Positions 41,459-50,576 of a stretch of 64,000 nucleotides of DNA are shown piece by piece. The translations under genes and the position numbers were made by a program. Position 1 is the stretch's first letter. Every line of letters begins with the position of its first letter. Origin of the DNA: Rhodonellum psychrophilum GCM71 = DSM 17998 (lineage in GTDB: Bacteria; Bacteroidota; Bacteroidia; Cytophagales; Cyclobacteriaceae); contig NZ_KB906675.1 of NCBI RefSeq assembly GCF_000381545.1, positions 248,001 through 312,000 of the forward strand, given 5' to 3'. The notes beneath the pieces were generated by a model, which saw only the letters and a program-made list of their open reading frames with translations, searched no databases and was not told the DNA's origin.

Positions 41459-42007
41459 ATGAAAATTTATACGAAAACCGGAGATTCCGGTTCCACTTCC
41501 CTTTTTGGTGGGAAAAGAGTATCCAAGGCCCATTTGAGAATCGAAGCATATGGAACAGTCGATGAATTCAATGCTTTCATCGGTTTGCTGAGGGATCAGG
41601 AAATCAATCAAAACAGGAGCGGATTTCTCAAAGAAGTCCAAGACAGGCTATTCACTATTGGGGCAACATTGGCCTCAGAACCTGGCAAGGAAAACCTGAA
41701 AAAACCAGATCTGCATCTATCGGATTTGGAGGCCCTGGAAAAAGAAATTGACTTAATGGAAGCGAATCTTCCCACTTTGCGTAATTTTATACTTCCCGGA
41801 GGACACCAATCGGTTTCTTTCTGCCATTTGGCAAGAACGGTATGCCGAAGAACTGAACGCTGCGTCATTGCGCTCATGGAAATGGAGCCCGTTGATGAAA
41901 TCATAATCAAATATTTGAACAGACTTTCGGATTACCTTTTCGTTTTGGGCAGGTTGATGGCCCAAGAATTAGGAACAGAAGAAGTAACCTGGAAACCAAG
42001 ATCCTAA
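41459..42007 (+). CDS. Cob(I)yrinic acid a,c-diamide adenosyltransferase, PduO type
   Basis: The 182-residue enzyme adenosylates reduced cobalamin with ATP. It starts MKIYTKTGDSGSTSLFGGKR (ATP-binding loop), then LRIEAYGTVDEFNAFIGLLR, and CRRTERCVIAL and YLNRLSDYLFVLGR, the PduO-type signature. It is cytosolic, usually trimeric. A likely promoter lies upstream, and the leader is too short for a cobalamin riboswitch. The ilvE gene begins 4 bp after its stop, so they probably share a transcript. Confidence 0.94.
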   Translation: MKIYTKTGDSGSTSLFGGKRVSKAHLRIEAYGTVDEFNAFIGLLRDQEINQNRSGFLKEVQDRLFTIGATLASEPGKENLKKPDLHLSDLEALEKEIDLMEANLPTLRNFILPGGHQSVSFCHLARTVCRRTERCVIALMEMEPVDEIIIKYLNRLSDYLFVLGRLMAQELGTEEVTWKPRS

Positions 42008-42011
42008 CACC

Positions 42012-43085
42012 ATGAATAATACCACCCTAAAGATCGATATCACCAAAATCAATGCTTCAAAAATCCCCGATACGGATTTCACGAATTTGGTCTTTGGCAA
42101 AACCATCAGTGACCATATGTTTGTTGCCGATTACGCAGATGGAGAATGGTCGAATGCAAGGATAGAACCTTATGCACCCTTGTCCCTAAATCCTGCAAAT
42201 GCTACGTTGCATTATGGTCAATCTGTATTTGAAGGGATGAAAGCTTATAAAAATGAAGCAGGGGAAATCCTTGTTTTCAGAGCCGATGCCAATCAAAAAA
42301 GACTAAATGAATCCGCCAAAAGGCTGTGCATACCAGAAGTCCCAGAAGAATTATTCATGGAAGGTCTAAGGCAACTATTGGAACTTGACAAGGATTGGAT
42401 TCCAAACAGGCCGGGTTATTCACTTTATGTAAGGCCCTTTATATTTGCCACAGATGACTACTTGGGTATCAGGCCATCAGAAAAATACAAATTCATGATT
42501 TTCACCTGCCCGGTTGGTGCTTATTATTCCAAGCCGGTTTCGGTAAAAGTCGAATGCCAATATACCCGGGCAGCAGAAGGCGGTACGGGAGCAGCAAAAG
42601 CTGCCGGAAATTATGCTGCATCTTTACTACCCGCGCTTCAAGCCCAAAAAGAGGGCTATGATCAGCTTCTTTGGACTGATGGGAAATCGCATCAGCATAT
42701 CGAAGAAAGCGGGACCATGAATGTCATGTTCTTGATCAACAATGCACTAATCACTGCCCCTACCACTACAGGAACCATCCTGAAAGGAATTACAAGAGAC
42801 AGTGTTTTGACACTGGCAAAGGAAATGGGTGTGAAAGTGGAAGAGAGATTTTTGAGGGTAACAGAACTTGAAGATTCCTTGAGAAACGGCACCCTCCAAG
42901 AGGCCTTTGGAACTGGAACAGCGGCCACGATTGCGCATATCTCGAAAATCCATATCAATGGCCGTGATTATGTGCTTCCTGAAATTAAGGAAGATTCATT
43001 TTCCTCCAAAATCTTGAATACCTTGGACGCCATCAAATACGGCAAAATTGCGGATACTCATGACTGGATAATTAAGATCAAATAG
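42012..43085 (+). CDS. ilvE: Branched-chain amino acid aminotransferase
   Basis: The 357-residue PLP enzyme transaminates leucine, isoleucine and valine with 2-oxoglutarate. It has LHYGQSVFEGMKAYK, YVRPFIFATDDYLG, AAKAAGNYAASLL (around the PLP lysine), DGKSHQHIEESGTMNVMF and GTGTAATIAHI near the end. Length and order fit type-II (longer) BCATs. It follows the PduO-type gene by 4 bp and is closed by a terminator. Confidence 0.95.
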   Translation: MNNTTLKIDITKINASKIPDTDFTNLVFGKTISDHMFVADYADGEWSNARIEPYAPLSLNPANATLHYGQSVFEGMKAYKNEAGEILVFRADANQKRLNESAKRLCIPEVPEELFMEGLRQLLELDKDWIPNRPGYSLYVRPFIFATDDYLGIRPSEKYKFMIFTCPVGAYYSKPVSVKVECQYTRAAEGGTGAAKAAGNYAASLLPALQAQKEGYDQLLWTDGKSHQHIEESGTMNVMFLINNALITAPTTTGTILKGITRDSVLTLAKEMGVKVEERFLRVTELEDSLRNGTLQEAFGTGTAATIAHISKIHINGRDYVLPEIKEDSFSSKILNTLDAIKYGKIADTHDWIIKIK

Positions 43086-43126
43086 GTTTCTTAAAATTCG
43101 AATGATTTTCTAATTGGAATCAAGTA

Positions 43127-43165
43127 AAAGAGCTTAGTGATCGTCATTAAGCTCTTTTGTTTTTG
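43127..43165 (+). terminator. Terminator after ilvE
   Basis: AAAAGAGCTTA pairs perfectly with TAAGCTCTTTT around an 11-nt loop, then GTTTTTG follows. Confidence 0.82.
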
Positions 43166-43346
43166 AAGAGTAAGCCATAAAATTAGGTTTGATCAGATTT
43201 TGACAAGGCAATAAAATTTCCAAAACTAAGGGAATCGCTGCTATTCAGAAAGAAAATCCTCAAAACCGAATCGGACCCTTCGCTTTTGAAAAACAAATAA
43301 ATCCCATAAATTCAATTTCTAAATATTGATTCTATTCCTAACCAAA

Positions 43347-43868
43347 ATGGACCATCGCACTATCAAGAAATTCTGGCTGTTGATTTCGATGGTGTTTTTT
43401 TTCGGATCAAATGAGGCTGTTTCACAAAAATTCTTATTGCTCCAAAAGGGATCCAACCAGAAGACGAGATTAAAATATGAAATCGGAGAAGTCATTACCT
43501 ACAAATCAAAAACCAACGATTTTTTCATTACCGATAAGATTACCGACATTCAAAATGATATCCTTGTTTTATCTGAAAATGTACTGAGACCGGAGGATAT
43601 TGTTTCCATAGACATCTACGACAAAGACCCCCGAAATAGAACGCTCAAAAATCTTTCTACTTTAGGCATGGCAGGAGGATTCGTCTTTTTGTTGGCGGAT
43701 GGTGTAAATGGTCTATATCAGGAAGGAAGACCATCCATTGGACAAGGGACATTGGTGACATCAGGCATCATGATAGGTACTGGTTTTATTCTTTCTAGGA
43801 TTCGCTACCGGTATTTTGACAACAAGGGCAGGAACAAAATCCAGCTAATCGTTCTTTATGGCGAATAG
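43347..43868 (+). CDS. Secreted or membrane protein of unknown function
   Basis: The 173-residue protein has a signal-like start (FWLLISMVFFFGSNEAVSQ), a small beta-rich domain (YEIGEVITYKSKTNDFFITD, VLSENVLRPEDIVSIDIYD) and two hydrophobic C-terminal segments (MAGGFVFLLADGVNGLY and TSGIMIGTGFILSRI). ATG 43347 (MDHRTIKKF) is preferred over a TTG seven codons upstream. This resembles conserved Bacteroidota hypothetical proteins. It lies 62 bp upstream of prfB. Function not assigned. Confidence 0.68.
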   Translation: MDHRTIKKFWLLISMVFFFGSNEAVSQKFLLLQKGSNQKTRLKYEIGEVITYKSKTNDFFITDKITDIQNDILVLSENVLRPEDIVSIDIYDKDPRNRTLKNLSTLGMAGGFVFLLADGVNGLYQEGRPSIGQGTLVTSGIMIGTGFILSRIRYRYFDNKGRNKIQLIVLYGE

Positions 43869-43930
43869 GGGGAAATAGGTTTAGAAGGGAATTTTTACGA
43901 CTTTTGCATCTCAAAAAAACAAAATAAATT

Positions 43931-45032
43931 ATGACATCAGACAAGTTGAAAGACTTGAAGGCCCGTATTTCGGCCTTGAGGAGGTATCTTTGACTACGAT
44001 CGTAAGAAAGCTGAGATCGAAGATTTAGAGGCTGTATCTGCCCAACCTGAATTCTGGAATATTCCGGAAGAGGCAGAAAAAATCATGAAACAAATCCAAG
44101 CCCGAAAAGCATGGACGAGTGTTTATGAAAAAGCAGAAACCCATATACAGGATTTAGAGGTTTTGTTTGATTTTTATGGAATGGGTGATGTTTCCGAGGA
44201 GGAGATTAAAGCTGAATTCAAAAAAGTCGAAACAGAAGTTGAAGAATTGGAGCTCAAAAAAATGCTGAGCAACGAGGAAGACCAACTCAGTGCGATGGTT
44301 GAAATAAATCCCGGTGCCGGTGGTACCGAAAGCAATGATTGGGCATCCATTTTAATGCGGATGTACATCATGTGGGGAGAAAAAAACGGCTACAAAGTTC
44401 GGGAAGTGGACCTTCAGGAAGGTGAAGTTGCAGGAATAAAATCCGTTACTTTGGAATTTGATGGTCCCCTGGCTTATGGTTTCTTGAAATCAGAAATCGG
44501 TGTACACCGATTGGTCAGGATTTCACCCTTTGACAGTGGTGGAAGAAGACATACTTCTTTTGCTTCGGTATATGCTTATCCCGTGGTGGACGATACGATC
44601 GAAATCGAAATCAATCCTGGTGACGTGGATCTTCATACATCCAGATCCGGAGGAGCCGGTGGTCAGAACGTGAACAAAGTGGAAACCAAAGTTCAGCTGA
44701 CCCATAAGCCAACAGGCATCGTGGTGGTTTGTCAGATAGAACGTTCCCAACTTGCCAACCGGGAAAAGGCGATGCAGATGCTAAAATCAAGACTTTATCA
44801 ATTGGAGATGGAGAAAAGAAATGCAGCAAGGGCAAAGGTCGAATCCGGTAAGTTAAGGGTCGATTTTGGTTCACAGATCCGAAACTATGTGCTTCATCCT
44901 TATAAGTTGGTGAAGGATGCAAGAACGGGACATGAAACCTCCGACGTTCAAACTGTTTTGGATGGTGGCCTGAATGACTTTATCAAAGCCTACCTACTCG
45001 CTCAAAGTGAGGAAGAGGCCAAACAAGATTAA
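43931..45032 (+). CDS. prfB: Peptide chain release factor 2, programmed +1 frameshift
   Basis: The factor reads UAA and UGA stop codons. Its first 20 codons ([20 protein letters not shown]) end at TGA 43991-43993; reading resumes in the +1 frame at GAC 43992, giving 366 residues in all. It has the SPF codon-recognition tripeptide ([11 protein letters not shown]) and the catalytic GGQ ([11 protein letters not shown]). The shift site is AGGAGG-TAT-CTT-TGA-C, as in E. coli except GGGGG. The control is autoregulatory: low RF2 raises frameshifting. A 344-codon tail from 44085 alone would be a wrong annotation. Confidence 0.96.
43979..43994 (+). promoter_or_regulatory. RF2 frameshift signal
   Basis: Internal Shine-Dalgarno AGGAGG (43979-43984), 3-nt spacer TAT, slippery CTT (43988-43990), stop TGA (43991-43993) and C. 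This is the classic autoregulatory +1 frameshift site of prfB. Confidence 0.95.
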
Positions 45033-45038
45033 CTCCCA

Positions 45039-45099
45039 AAGTACAAAGAACAAGTTTTTCTGCAATTCATTGTTGCTCCAGAACCTGTTCTTTGTACTT
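45039..45099 (+). promoter_or_regulatory. Long-loop hairpin between prfB and the MFS gene
   Basis: AAGTACAAAGAACA (45039-45052) and TGTTCTTTGTACTT (45086-45099) pair perfectly over 14 bp, with a 33-nt loop that can form a small inner stem (GCAA/TTGC). It could be a terminator without a proper T-tract or an RNA element in the leader of the MFS gene, 18 bp ahead of its ATG. Confidence 0.5.
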
Positions 45100-45116
45100 G
45101 TTTCAAAATTCAAGAA

Positions 45117-46292
45117 ATGAAAATCCTTCCTGCATTTTTTACACTGGATTTCTTTTTGCTTTGCGCCAGCTCATTTCTGTTTTTTGCAAGCTTCAACATG
45201 ATTATCCCGGAACTGCCCTCCTACCTGAGCTCCTTGGGCGGTGAAGATTACAAGGGGTTGATCATCTCACTTTTCACCCTTACGGCAGGATTATCGAGGC
45301 CTTTTAGTGGTAAACTTGCTGATAAGATCGGAAGGGTCCCAGTGATGATCTTTGGTGCCGTCATCTGTATTTTTGCAAGTCTCCTTTATCCCTTGATCAG
45401 TTCAATTGCGGGATTCTTATTGTTAAGGTTTTTCCATGGGTTTTCTACTGGATTCACTCCTACTGGTATTTCTGCCTATGTGGCCGATATCGTGCCTTTT
45501 ACCAGAAGAGGTGAGGCCATGGGAATCCAATCGCTTTTCGGCTCATTGGGAATGGCTGCAGGTCCAGCCTTGGGCGGATATATCGCGGGAATATGGGGGA
45601 TCAACCCACTTTTTTATACGTCTTCGTTCACTGCTGTTCTTTCCATCCTCATTTTGATCGGCTTAAAAGAGACTGTAAAAGACAAAGAACCTCTTCAGAT
45701 CCATCATTTCAAGCTAAACAGACACGAAATCATTGAGAAAAGAGTGCTGGCCCCATCCCTTGTTCTTTTTTTGACTGTTTTTTGCTTTGGTACGGTTTTG
45801 ACGATTATTCCTGACTTTTCCGAAAGCTTGGGCATCAAAAACAAGGGTTTGTTTTTTGCTGTTTTCACACTTGCATCGCTTGGTATTCGAATTCTTGCAG
45901 GAAAAGCATCCGATCGATATGGAAGAATTCCGGTGATGAAAATCGCGACACTTTCTATGGCCATTTCTATGGTGGTCATTGGATTCGCCACCACAAAAAA
46001 CATGTTCCTTTTTGGTGCGGTTATTTTCGGTTGTTCCACAGGAATGAATTCTCCCACGGTCTCAGCCTGGACGATTGATCTATCATTAGATGCTTTGAGG
46101 GGGCGTGCCTTGGCCACCATGTACATTGCTTTGGAAGCTGGAATTGGGATTGGGGCTTTGGTTTCGGGATGGTCTTACAACAATGACCCAAGTAACTTTC
46201 CACTCGTATTTTCATTGGGTGCAATCACTTCCTTATTCGCTTTTTCATACCTTTTCTTTTTACCTAAGGAATTGAAGGACGTTCGGCACTAG
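45117..46292 (+). CDS. MFS transporter
   Basis: The 391-residue inner-membrane protein has twelve predicted helices. The MFS loop 2-3 motif GKLADKIGRVPVM and its second-half counterpart GKASDRYGRIPVM are both present, as is LGSLGMAAGPALGGYIAG. The N-terminal half resembles drug:H+ antiporters. Substrate is not assignable. The upstream long-loop hairpin may regulate it. The gene ends with no obvious terminator. Confidence 0.92.
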   Translation: MKILPAFFTLDFFLLCASSFLFFASFNMIIPELPSYLSSLGGEDYKGLIISLFTLTAGLSRPFSGKLADKIGRVPVMIFGAVICIFASLLYPLISSIAGFLLLRFFHGFSTGFTPTGISAYVADIVPFTRRGEAMGIQSLFGSLGMAAGPALGGYIAGIWGINPLFYTSSFTAVLSILILIGLKETVKDKEPLQIHHFKLNRHEIIEKRVLAPSLVLFLTVFCFGTVLTIIPDFSESLGIKNKGLFFAVFTLASLGIRILAGKASDRYGRIPVMKIATLSMAISMVVIGFATTKNMFLFGAVIFGCSTGMNSPTVSAWTIDLSLDALRGRALATMYIALEAGIGIGALVSGWSYNNDPSNFPLVFSLGAITSLFAFSYLFFLPKELKDVRH

Positions 46293-46476
46293 AGAATAAG
46301 CACTGAACCATGCTGGATCTTATCCTAAATTTTTTATTTATGCGGAAATAAAGCAAAGAAAGATAAAAAAATTGTTTTATCGATATTCTAAGAATTATCA
46401 ATCTTTATTTTGTATTTTTTCTATTTTTTATTCTTAAATAAGTGTAAATTAATGTAGCTTTTTAAATGGTATTCAG

Positions 46477-47187
46477 ATGTTGAATCTAAATAAAATATTG
46501 ACAATAGGATATATATTTACTTCATCCTGCTGCATCGTGTCGTTTTTTTTGGGTTTCAATATTGGATATTTAATTTTCAAACCAATGATTGTTCCCATTC
46601 TAATCGGAATTATTTTAATCAAATTCAAAAATTTAGAGCATCCACTAATCCCATTGCTTCTTGTGGCTACTTTTTTTTCGTTTATGGGAGATTTGTTGTT
46701 CATCGTGACTGTTGAAGAAAGCCTCTTTAAACTTTTGGGACTTTGTACCTTTATTGTTTCAAAAGTCGCTTATGTGATGTTGTACTTTTTATCCTCAAAA
46801 AATACACGCTTCCATATCGTGAGTTGGAATAAAAGATGGCCTGAAATAATCACTATATTTATACTTTTAGGTGCTTTTTTCTATTTTTCAAAGTCGCTTG
46901 GCGACTTTTTCCTCCCTGGACTGATCTATGGAATGGTGAGCGTTTTGGCTGTTTTAATGGCCCTCAACCGAAGATTTTATGTTTCTCGAAATAATTATTC
47001 AATGGTAATCAGGGGTGCATTGTTTTTTTTGGTGAGCGATATATTTATGGGTATGAATTTTTCATTGAAAGACGGTTTGTGGGAAGGGTTGACTTTGGTT
47101 TTTTACGTAATGGGCCATTGGTTTGTCACCTATGGCCTGATGGAACAATTTACTGAGGAAGTGAAAGAAGAAAAGACAAACTTTTAG
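46477..47187 (+). CDS. YhhN family membrane protein (lysoplasmalogenase-like)
   Basis: The 236-residue protein has about eight membrane helices. FKPMIVPILIGIILI, SFMGDLLFI and a C-terminal FLVSDIFMGMN-containing segment fit the YhhN/TMEM86 family, which includes lysoplasmalogenases that cleave vinyl-ether lysolipids. The conserved Asp residues (GDLL and SDIFMG) are present. Plasmalogen synthesis genes are not seen here, so the substrate is unclear. The upstream 184 bp are AT-rich and hold no gene. Confidence 0.78.
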   Translation: MLNLNKILTIGYIFTSSCCIVSFFLGFNIGYLIFKPMIVPILIGIILIKFKNLEHPLIPLLLVATFFSFMGDLLFIVTVEESLFKLLGLCTFIVSKVAYVMLYFLSSKNTRFHIVSWNKRWPEIITIFILLGAFFYFSKSLGDFFLPGLIYGMVSVLAVLMALNRRFYVSRNNYSMVIRGALFFLVSDIFMGMNFSLKDGLWEGLTLVFYVMGHWFVTYGLMEQFTEEVKEEKTNF

Positions 47188-47197
47188 CTTGTCTTTT
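47171..47197. terminator. Hairpin at the end of the YhhN gene
   Basis: AAAAGACAA (47171-47179) pairs with TTGTCTTTT (47189-47197) around the YhhN stop codon. It lies between convergent genes and can serve both. Confidence 0.6.
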
Positions 47198-47221
47198 CAA
47201 ATCTGATAAAGAAGATTGTTA

Positions 47222-48574
47222 TCAATTTCCCAAATAGGGTCGGATCCTGGGAATAGCGAGGATTTCTCTTTGGCGTCCATCAAAATAGGTTACTTTTTCT
47301 CCGTCAAAAAAAGCTCCTTCTTCCAACATGACCCTAATGTCTTTATTCCATTCTTTTACAAAAACAACCGCATTGAGTTCGATCGCATAGGCGGTATTTG
47401 GGAACAAGGGATAATCACCGGCTCCAGGTGTATCACCTTGATTGTCCCACATACCGATGGTAGGTCCAGACGCGTGTCCATAAAACCCAAGCGGATGGGA
47501 ATAAATACTCCCTTTTATCCCTTCCTTTTCCATTATTTTTCTGGTTTCCCTTAAAATGGCATTGCCGGATCTTCCTGCGACAAATTGGGAAGTCAAGATA
47601 TCCTGTAACCGGTTTCCGACCATAAGCGCATCTTTGAGATATTGAGGGATTTGTTTTTCATCAGGCTTGAGTACGTATGCCAATTGCTGCGTATCTGTAT
47701 TCAATCTCAAATAAGTGATCCCAAAATCAATGTGCAACAAATCGCCGGGCATGATCACGGCAGATTCCGGCTTCACGGCAAATGACCTCAAATGTTCTTG
47801 AGAAGATGGATCGGCCCTTTGAATGTCCACGGTAGGGTGAAACCAAGTGTCAAGTTTCAACTCTAGTATCCTTTCCCTATACCACCATACCACATCCTCT
47901 GTCGTGGTGACTCCTGGCGTAATGACAGCCTCGGACAATCCTTCAGCAATGATTGTGTTGGCAATGGTTTGGAGGTGTTTGTAAGTCGCCATCTCTGAGG
48001 CAGTCCTTGTCTCCAACCAACCCACAGCAAGATCCTGTGCCGAAGTGACTCTGCTTTTTAATTCCTCAGGAAGATTTTCGATCAGGGAATTGTATTCCGT
48101 GACATTCAAGCCATCGGCATGTCCATAATCCTTGGCCATGTTGATTCCTATTTTTTTGGGATTTCGATCTGAAATCAATTGTGCAAGCGCTTTCCATTGA
48201 TCTGGCTCCGTATCGGGATCCCAGGCTTTTTGGAAGGATTTTCCCACCGCATATCTTGCAACAGCAAGGCTTTCCACCTCACGGCTTCCTTCTGGCTTGA
48301 ACATGACCAGCATTGTCCTACGACGGGCAGCATGCCATGTCGCGGGCAAGAATGTTTTGATCACAGGATCCTCATTGTATTCTCGAGAGATGATCACCCA
48401 CATATCAATTCCAGTGCGGTCCATGATTTCAGGCAACACGGTTTGTATTCTTTCTTCCAGCCATTGATCAATGACATTGGCTCTGGCCCGTTCGGACAAA
48501 ATATGGGGATGTTGGGCAAAAACAAGTTGGCTAAGGAGTAGAAATGCTCCAAAAAGCAGAAAACATTTTTTCAT
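47222..48574 (-). CDS. Exported Xaa-Pro peptidase (M24 family)
   Basis: The 450-residue protein has a signal peptide (MKKCFLLFGAFLLLSQLVFA), a creatinase-like N-terminal domain, and the M24 pita-bread domain with metal ligands: the Asp pair in LLHIDFGITYLRLNTD, the His in SHPLGFYGHASG, and glutamates in AIELNAVVF and MLEEGAFF. It probably removes N-terminal residues before proline in the periplasm. It lies 3 bp after the acyl-CoA thioesterase gene on the same strand and probably shares its transcript. Confidence 0.92.
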   Translation of the reverse strand: MKKCFLLFGAFLLLSQLVFAQHPHILSERARANVIDQWLEERIQTVLPEIMDRTGIDMWVIISREYNEDPVIKTFLPATWHAARRRTMLVMFKPEGSREVESLAVARYAVGKSFQKAWDPDTEPDQWKALAQLISDRNPKKIGINMAKDYGHADGLNVTEYNSLIENLPEELKSRVTSAQDLAVGWLETRTASEMATYKHLQTIANTIIAEGLSEAVITPGVTTTEDVVWWYRERILELKLDTWFHPTVDIQRADPSSQEHLRSFAVKPESAVIMPGDLLHIDFGITYLRLNTDTQQLAYVLKPDEKQIPQYLKDALMVGNRLQDILTSQFVAGRSGNAILRETRKIMEKEGIKGSIYSHPLGFYGHASGPTIGMWDNQGDTPGAGDYPLFPNTAYAIELNAVVFVKEWNKDIRVMLEEGAFFDGEKVTYFDGRQREILAIPRIRPYLGN

Positions 48575-48577
48575 ATT

Positions 48578-49135
48578 TTAATGGGATTGATTGATACAAC
48601 GGTGGTTGGAAAGTAAAATCTCTATTTCCTGCTTATCCCAGTCTTCTTTGATTTTACTTAGGTTTTCTTCGTATTCTCTCTTGAATTGTCTTCTATAAAT
48701 GGCCTCCACAAATCTCCTGACATCGGTTTTGTCTTCTAGGATAAGCTTTGGAACAAGGGTCGGTTTGTCGTCATCCCCTTTGGCCACCATCGTAAAATAG
48801 CAGGTGTTGGTATGTTTGATTGTGCCGGTTTTTACGTTTTCCGAAATCACCTTGATCCCAATGACCATTGAACTATTCCCAACATAATTGATGGAGCCCA
48901 TCAATGAAACCAACTCCCCTACTTCCACTGGTTGTAAAAAGTCCACAGTATCCACAGAAACAGTCACACAATAAGCCCCGCTGTGTTTGCTCGCAGTAGC
49001 ATACGCAACCTTGTCCATAAGAGAAAGAAGTATTCCTCCATGGATCTTTCCTCCAAAATTGGCATACGAGGGGATCATCAACTCGGTGATAACAATTCTT
49101 GAAAAACGCGATGGTTTGGCCTCTTTTTCTTCCAT
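48578..49135 (-). CDS. Acyl-CoA thioesterase (hotdog fold)
   Basis: The 185-residue protein shows the hotdog signature MIPSYANFGGKIHGGILLSL (Asn/His region) and KVAYATASKHSGAYCVTVSV, then SINYVGNSSMVIGIKV, as in BACH/YciA-type acyl-CoA thioesterases. These hydrolyse acyl-CoA to free acid and CoA in the cytosol. The C-terminal 50 residues are charged and helical, an extension common in Bacteroidota. It precedes the M24 peptidase by 3 bp. Confidence 0.92.
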   Translation of the reverse strand: MEEKEAKPSRFSRIVITELMIPSYANFGGKIHGGILLSLMDKVAYATASKHSGAYCVTVSVDTVDFLQPVEVGELVSLMGSINYVGNSSMVIGIKVISENVKTGTIKHTNTCYFTMVAKGDDDKPTLVPKLILEDKTDVRRFVEAIYRRQFKREYEENLSKIKEDWDKQEIEILLSNHRCINQSH

Positions 49136-49175
49136 TTTTTTTCTTAAAATAGGGAATAAAAAAAGATAAAAAAAA

Positions 49176-50549
49176 CTAAACTACACCAGAGATTTTTTGC
49201 GCTTCTTTATTGACCAAAAGCCGGGCACTTAAACTATTGAACCTGTAGAGCAGCATCCCCCCGGTGAGGGTAAGCCCAATCAATAGTCCATACCAAATCC
49301 CCAGTTCTTCAAATCCATAAACAAATGCCAAGACATAACCCAGTGGCAAGCCAATCACCCAATAGGCTATCAATGTAACGATGGTTGGCATCTTAACATC
49401 TGACATCCCCCTCAGTGCACCAAGTCCCACCACTTGAATACCATCGGACAATTGAAACAATCCTGCTACAACCAATAAACTTGCACTCATTTTGATCACT
49501 TCTGGATCATCGATATACAGGGAGGGAAGGAAATTCCGAAACAAAATAAAGAGAACCGCGAAACAACACATAAACAAAGCAACCATCGCAAATACCGTAA
49601 AACCTGCTTCTCGGAGGGTTTTTATATCGTTTCTACCCAATTGATTCCCAACCCTCACCATTGCGGCGGAAGACAAGCCTGAGGCCATCATGTAGCTGAC
49701 CGAAGCAAGGTTGATCGCTATCTGATGTGCTGCCAAAGCATTGACGCCTATCCAACCCATCATGATTGCGGCAGTACTAAAGGCGCCAACCTCAAATACA
49801 AATTGCATTCCGGTAGGAATTCCAATCTTCATCAGCTTGGAAATCATCGGGAAACTGAGATTTTTGAGACTAAAATTGATGTTGAAATTTTTGTATCTCT
49901 TTGAATTCCAGACATAATAAGCCATCATCAAACCCATCAAAACCCTGGAAATCAAAGTTGCCCAACCAGCACCGTTCAGTCCCAATGCCGGAAAACCCAA
50001 ATTCCCATAAATCATGACCCAATTCAAAAAAACATTCAATCCATTGCAAAAAATAGTGATGTACATGGCCTGCTTGGTTTGTGAAAGTCCTTCGGCAAAT
50101 TGTTTGAAGGTTTGAAAAAACATAAACGGCAAGAGGGACAAGGTGATAATGGCCAAGTACGGAATCGCCAAAACCACGACCTCCTGAGGCTGATTCATGA
50201 ATTCCAATGCGGGAGAAAAGAGGAGAATAAAAATAAATAGGACAATACCCGTTGCCATGTTCAGGACAAATCCATGTCGGAAAAGTTTGGCAATCCTTCC
50301 TTTTTTCTCCTTTCCATCTGCCATCGCCACCATGGGTGTAATCGCCATGGACACGCCAATGCCAAACATCAGGACCACAAAGAAGATGCTGTTCGCCAAA
50401 GATGCCGCCGCCAGTGGTATTGCCCCCAATCGACCCACCATCATGCTGTCTGCAACTCCTACCAATACCTGCCCCAATTGGCTCAACATGACAGGATAAG
50501 CCAAATAAAAAGTCTTAGAATAATGGTCTTTAAAATTGATCAGAGACAT
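49176..50549 (-). CDS. MATE-family efflux transporter
   Basis: The 457-residue inner-membrane protein has twelve predicted helices, LSQLGQVLVGVADSMMVGRL near the start, and GALRGMSDVKMPTIVT and GIQVVGLGALRGM in the second half, matching the NorM/MATE family. It exports cationic drugs or metabolites with Na+ or H+. It is alone between the acyl-CoA thioesterase and NUDIX genes on the same strand. Confidence 0.94.
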   Translation of the reverse strand: MSLINFKDHYSKTFYLAYPVMLSQLGQVLVGVADSMMVGRLGAIPLAAASLANSIFFVVLMFGIGVSMAITPMVAMADGKEKKGRIAKLFRHGFVLNMATGIVLFIFILLFSPALEFMNQPQEVVVLAIPYLAIITLSLLPFMFFQTFKQFAEGLSQTKQAMYITIFCNGLNVFLNWVMIYGNLGFPALGLNGAGWATLISRVLMGLMMAYYVWNSKRYKNFNINFSLKNLSFPMISKLMKIGIPTGMQFVFEVGAFSTAAIMMGWIGVNALAAHQIAINLASVSYMMASGLSSAAMVRVGNQLGRNDIKTLREAGFTVFAMVALFMCCFAVLFILFRNFLPSLYIDDPEVIKMSASLLVVAGLFQLSDGIQVVGLGALRGMSDVKMPTIVTLIAYWVIGLPLGYVLAFVYGFEELGIWYGLLIGLTLTGGMLLYRFNSLSARLLVNKEAQKISGVV

Positions 50550-50576
50550 GGTGAAGGTAAAATTGATGATCTAAAT

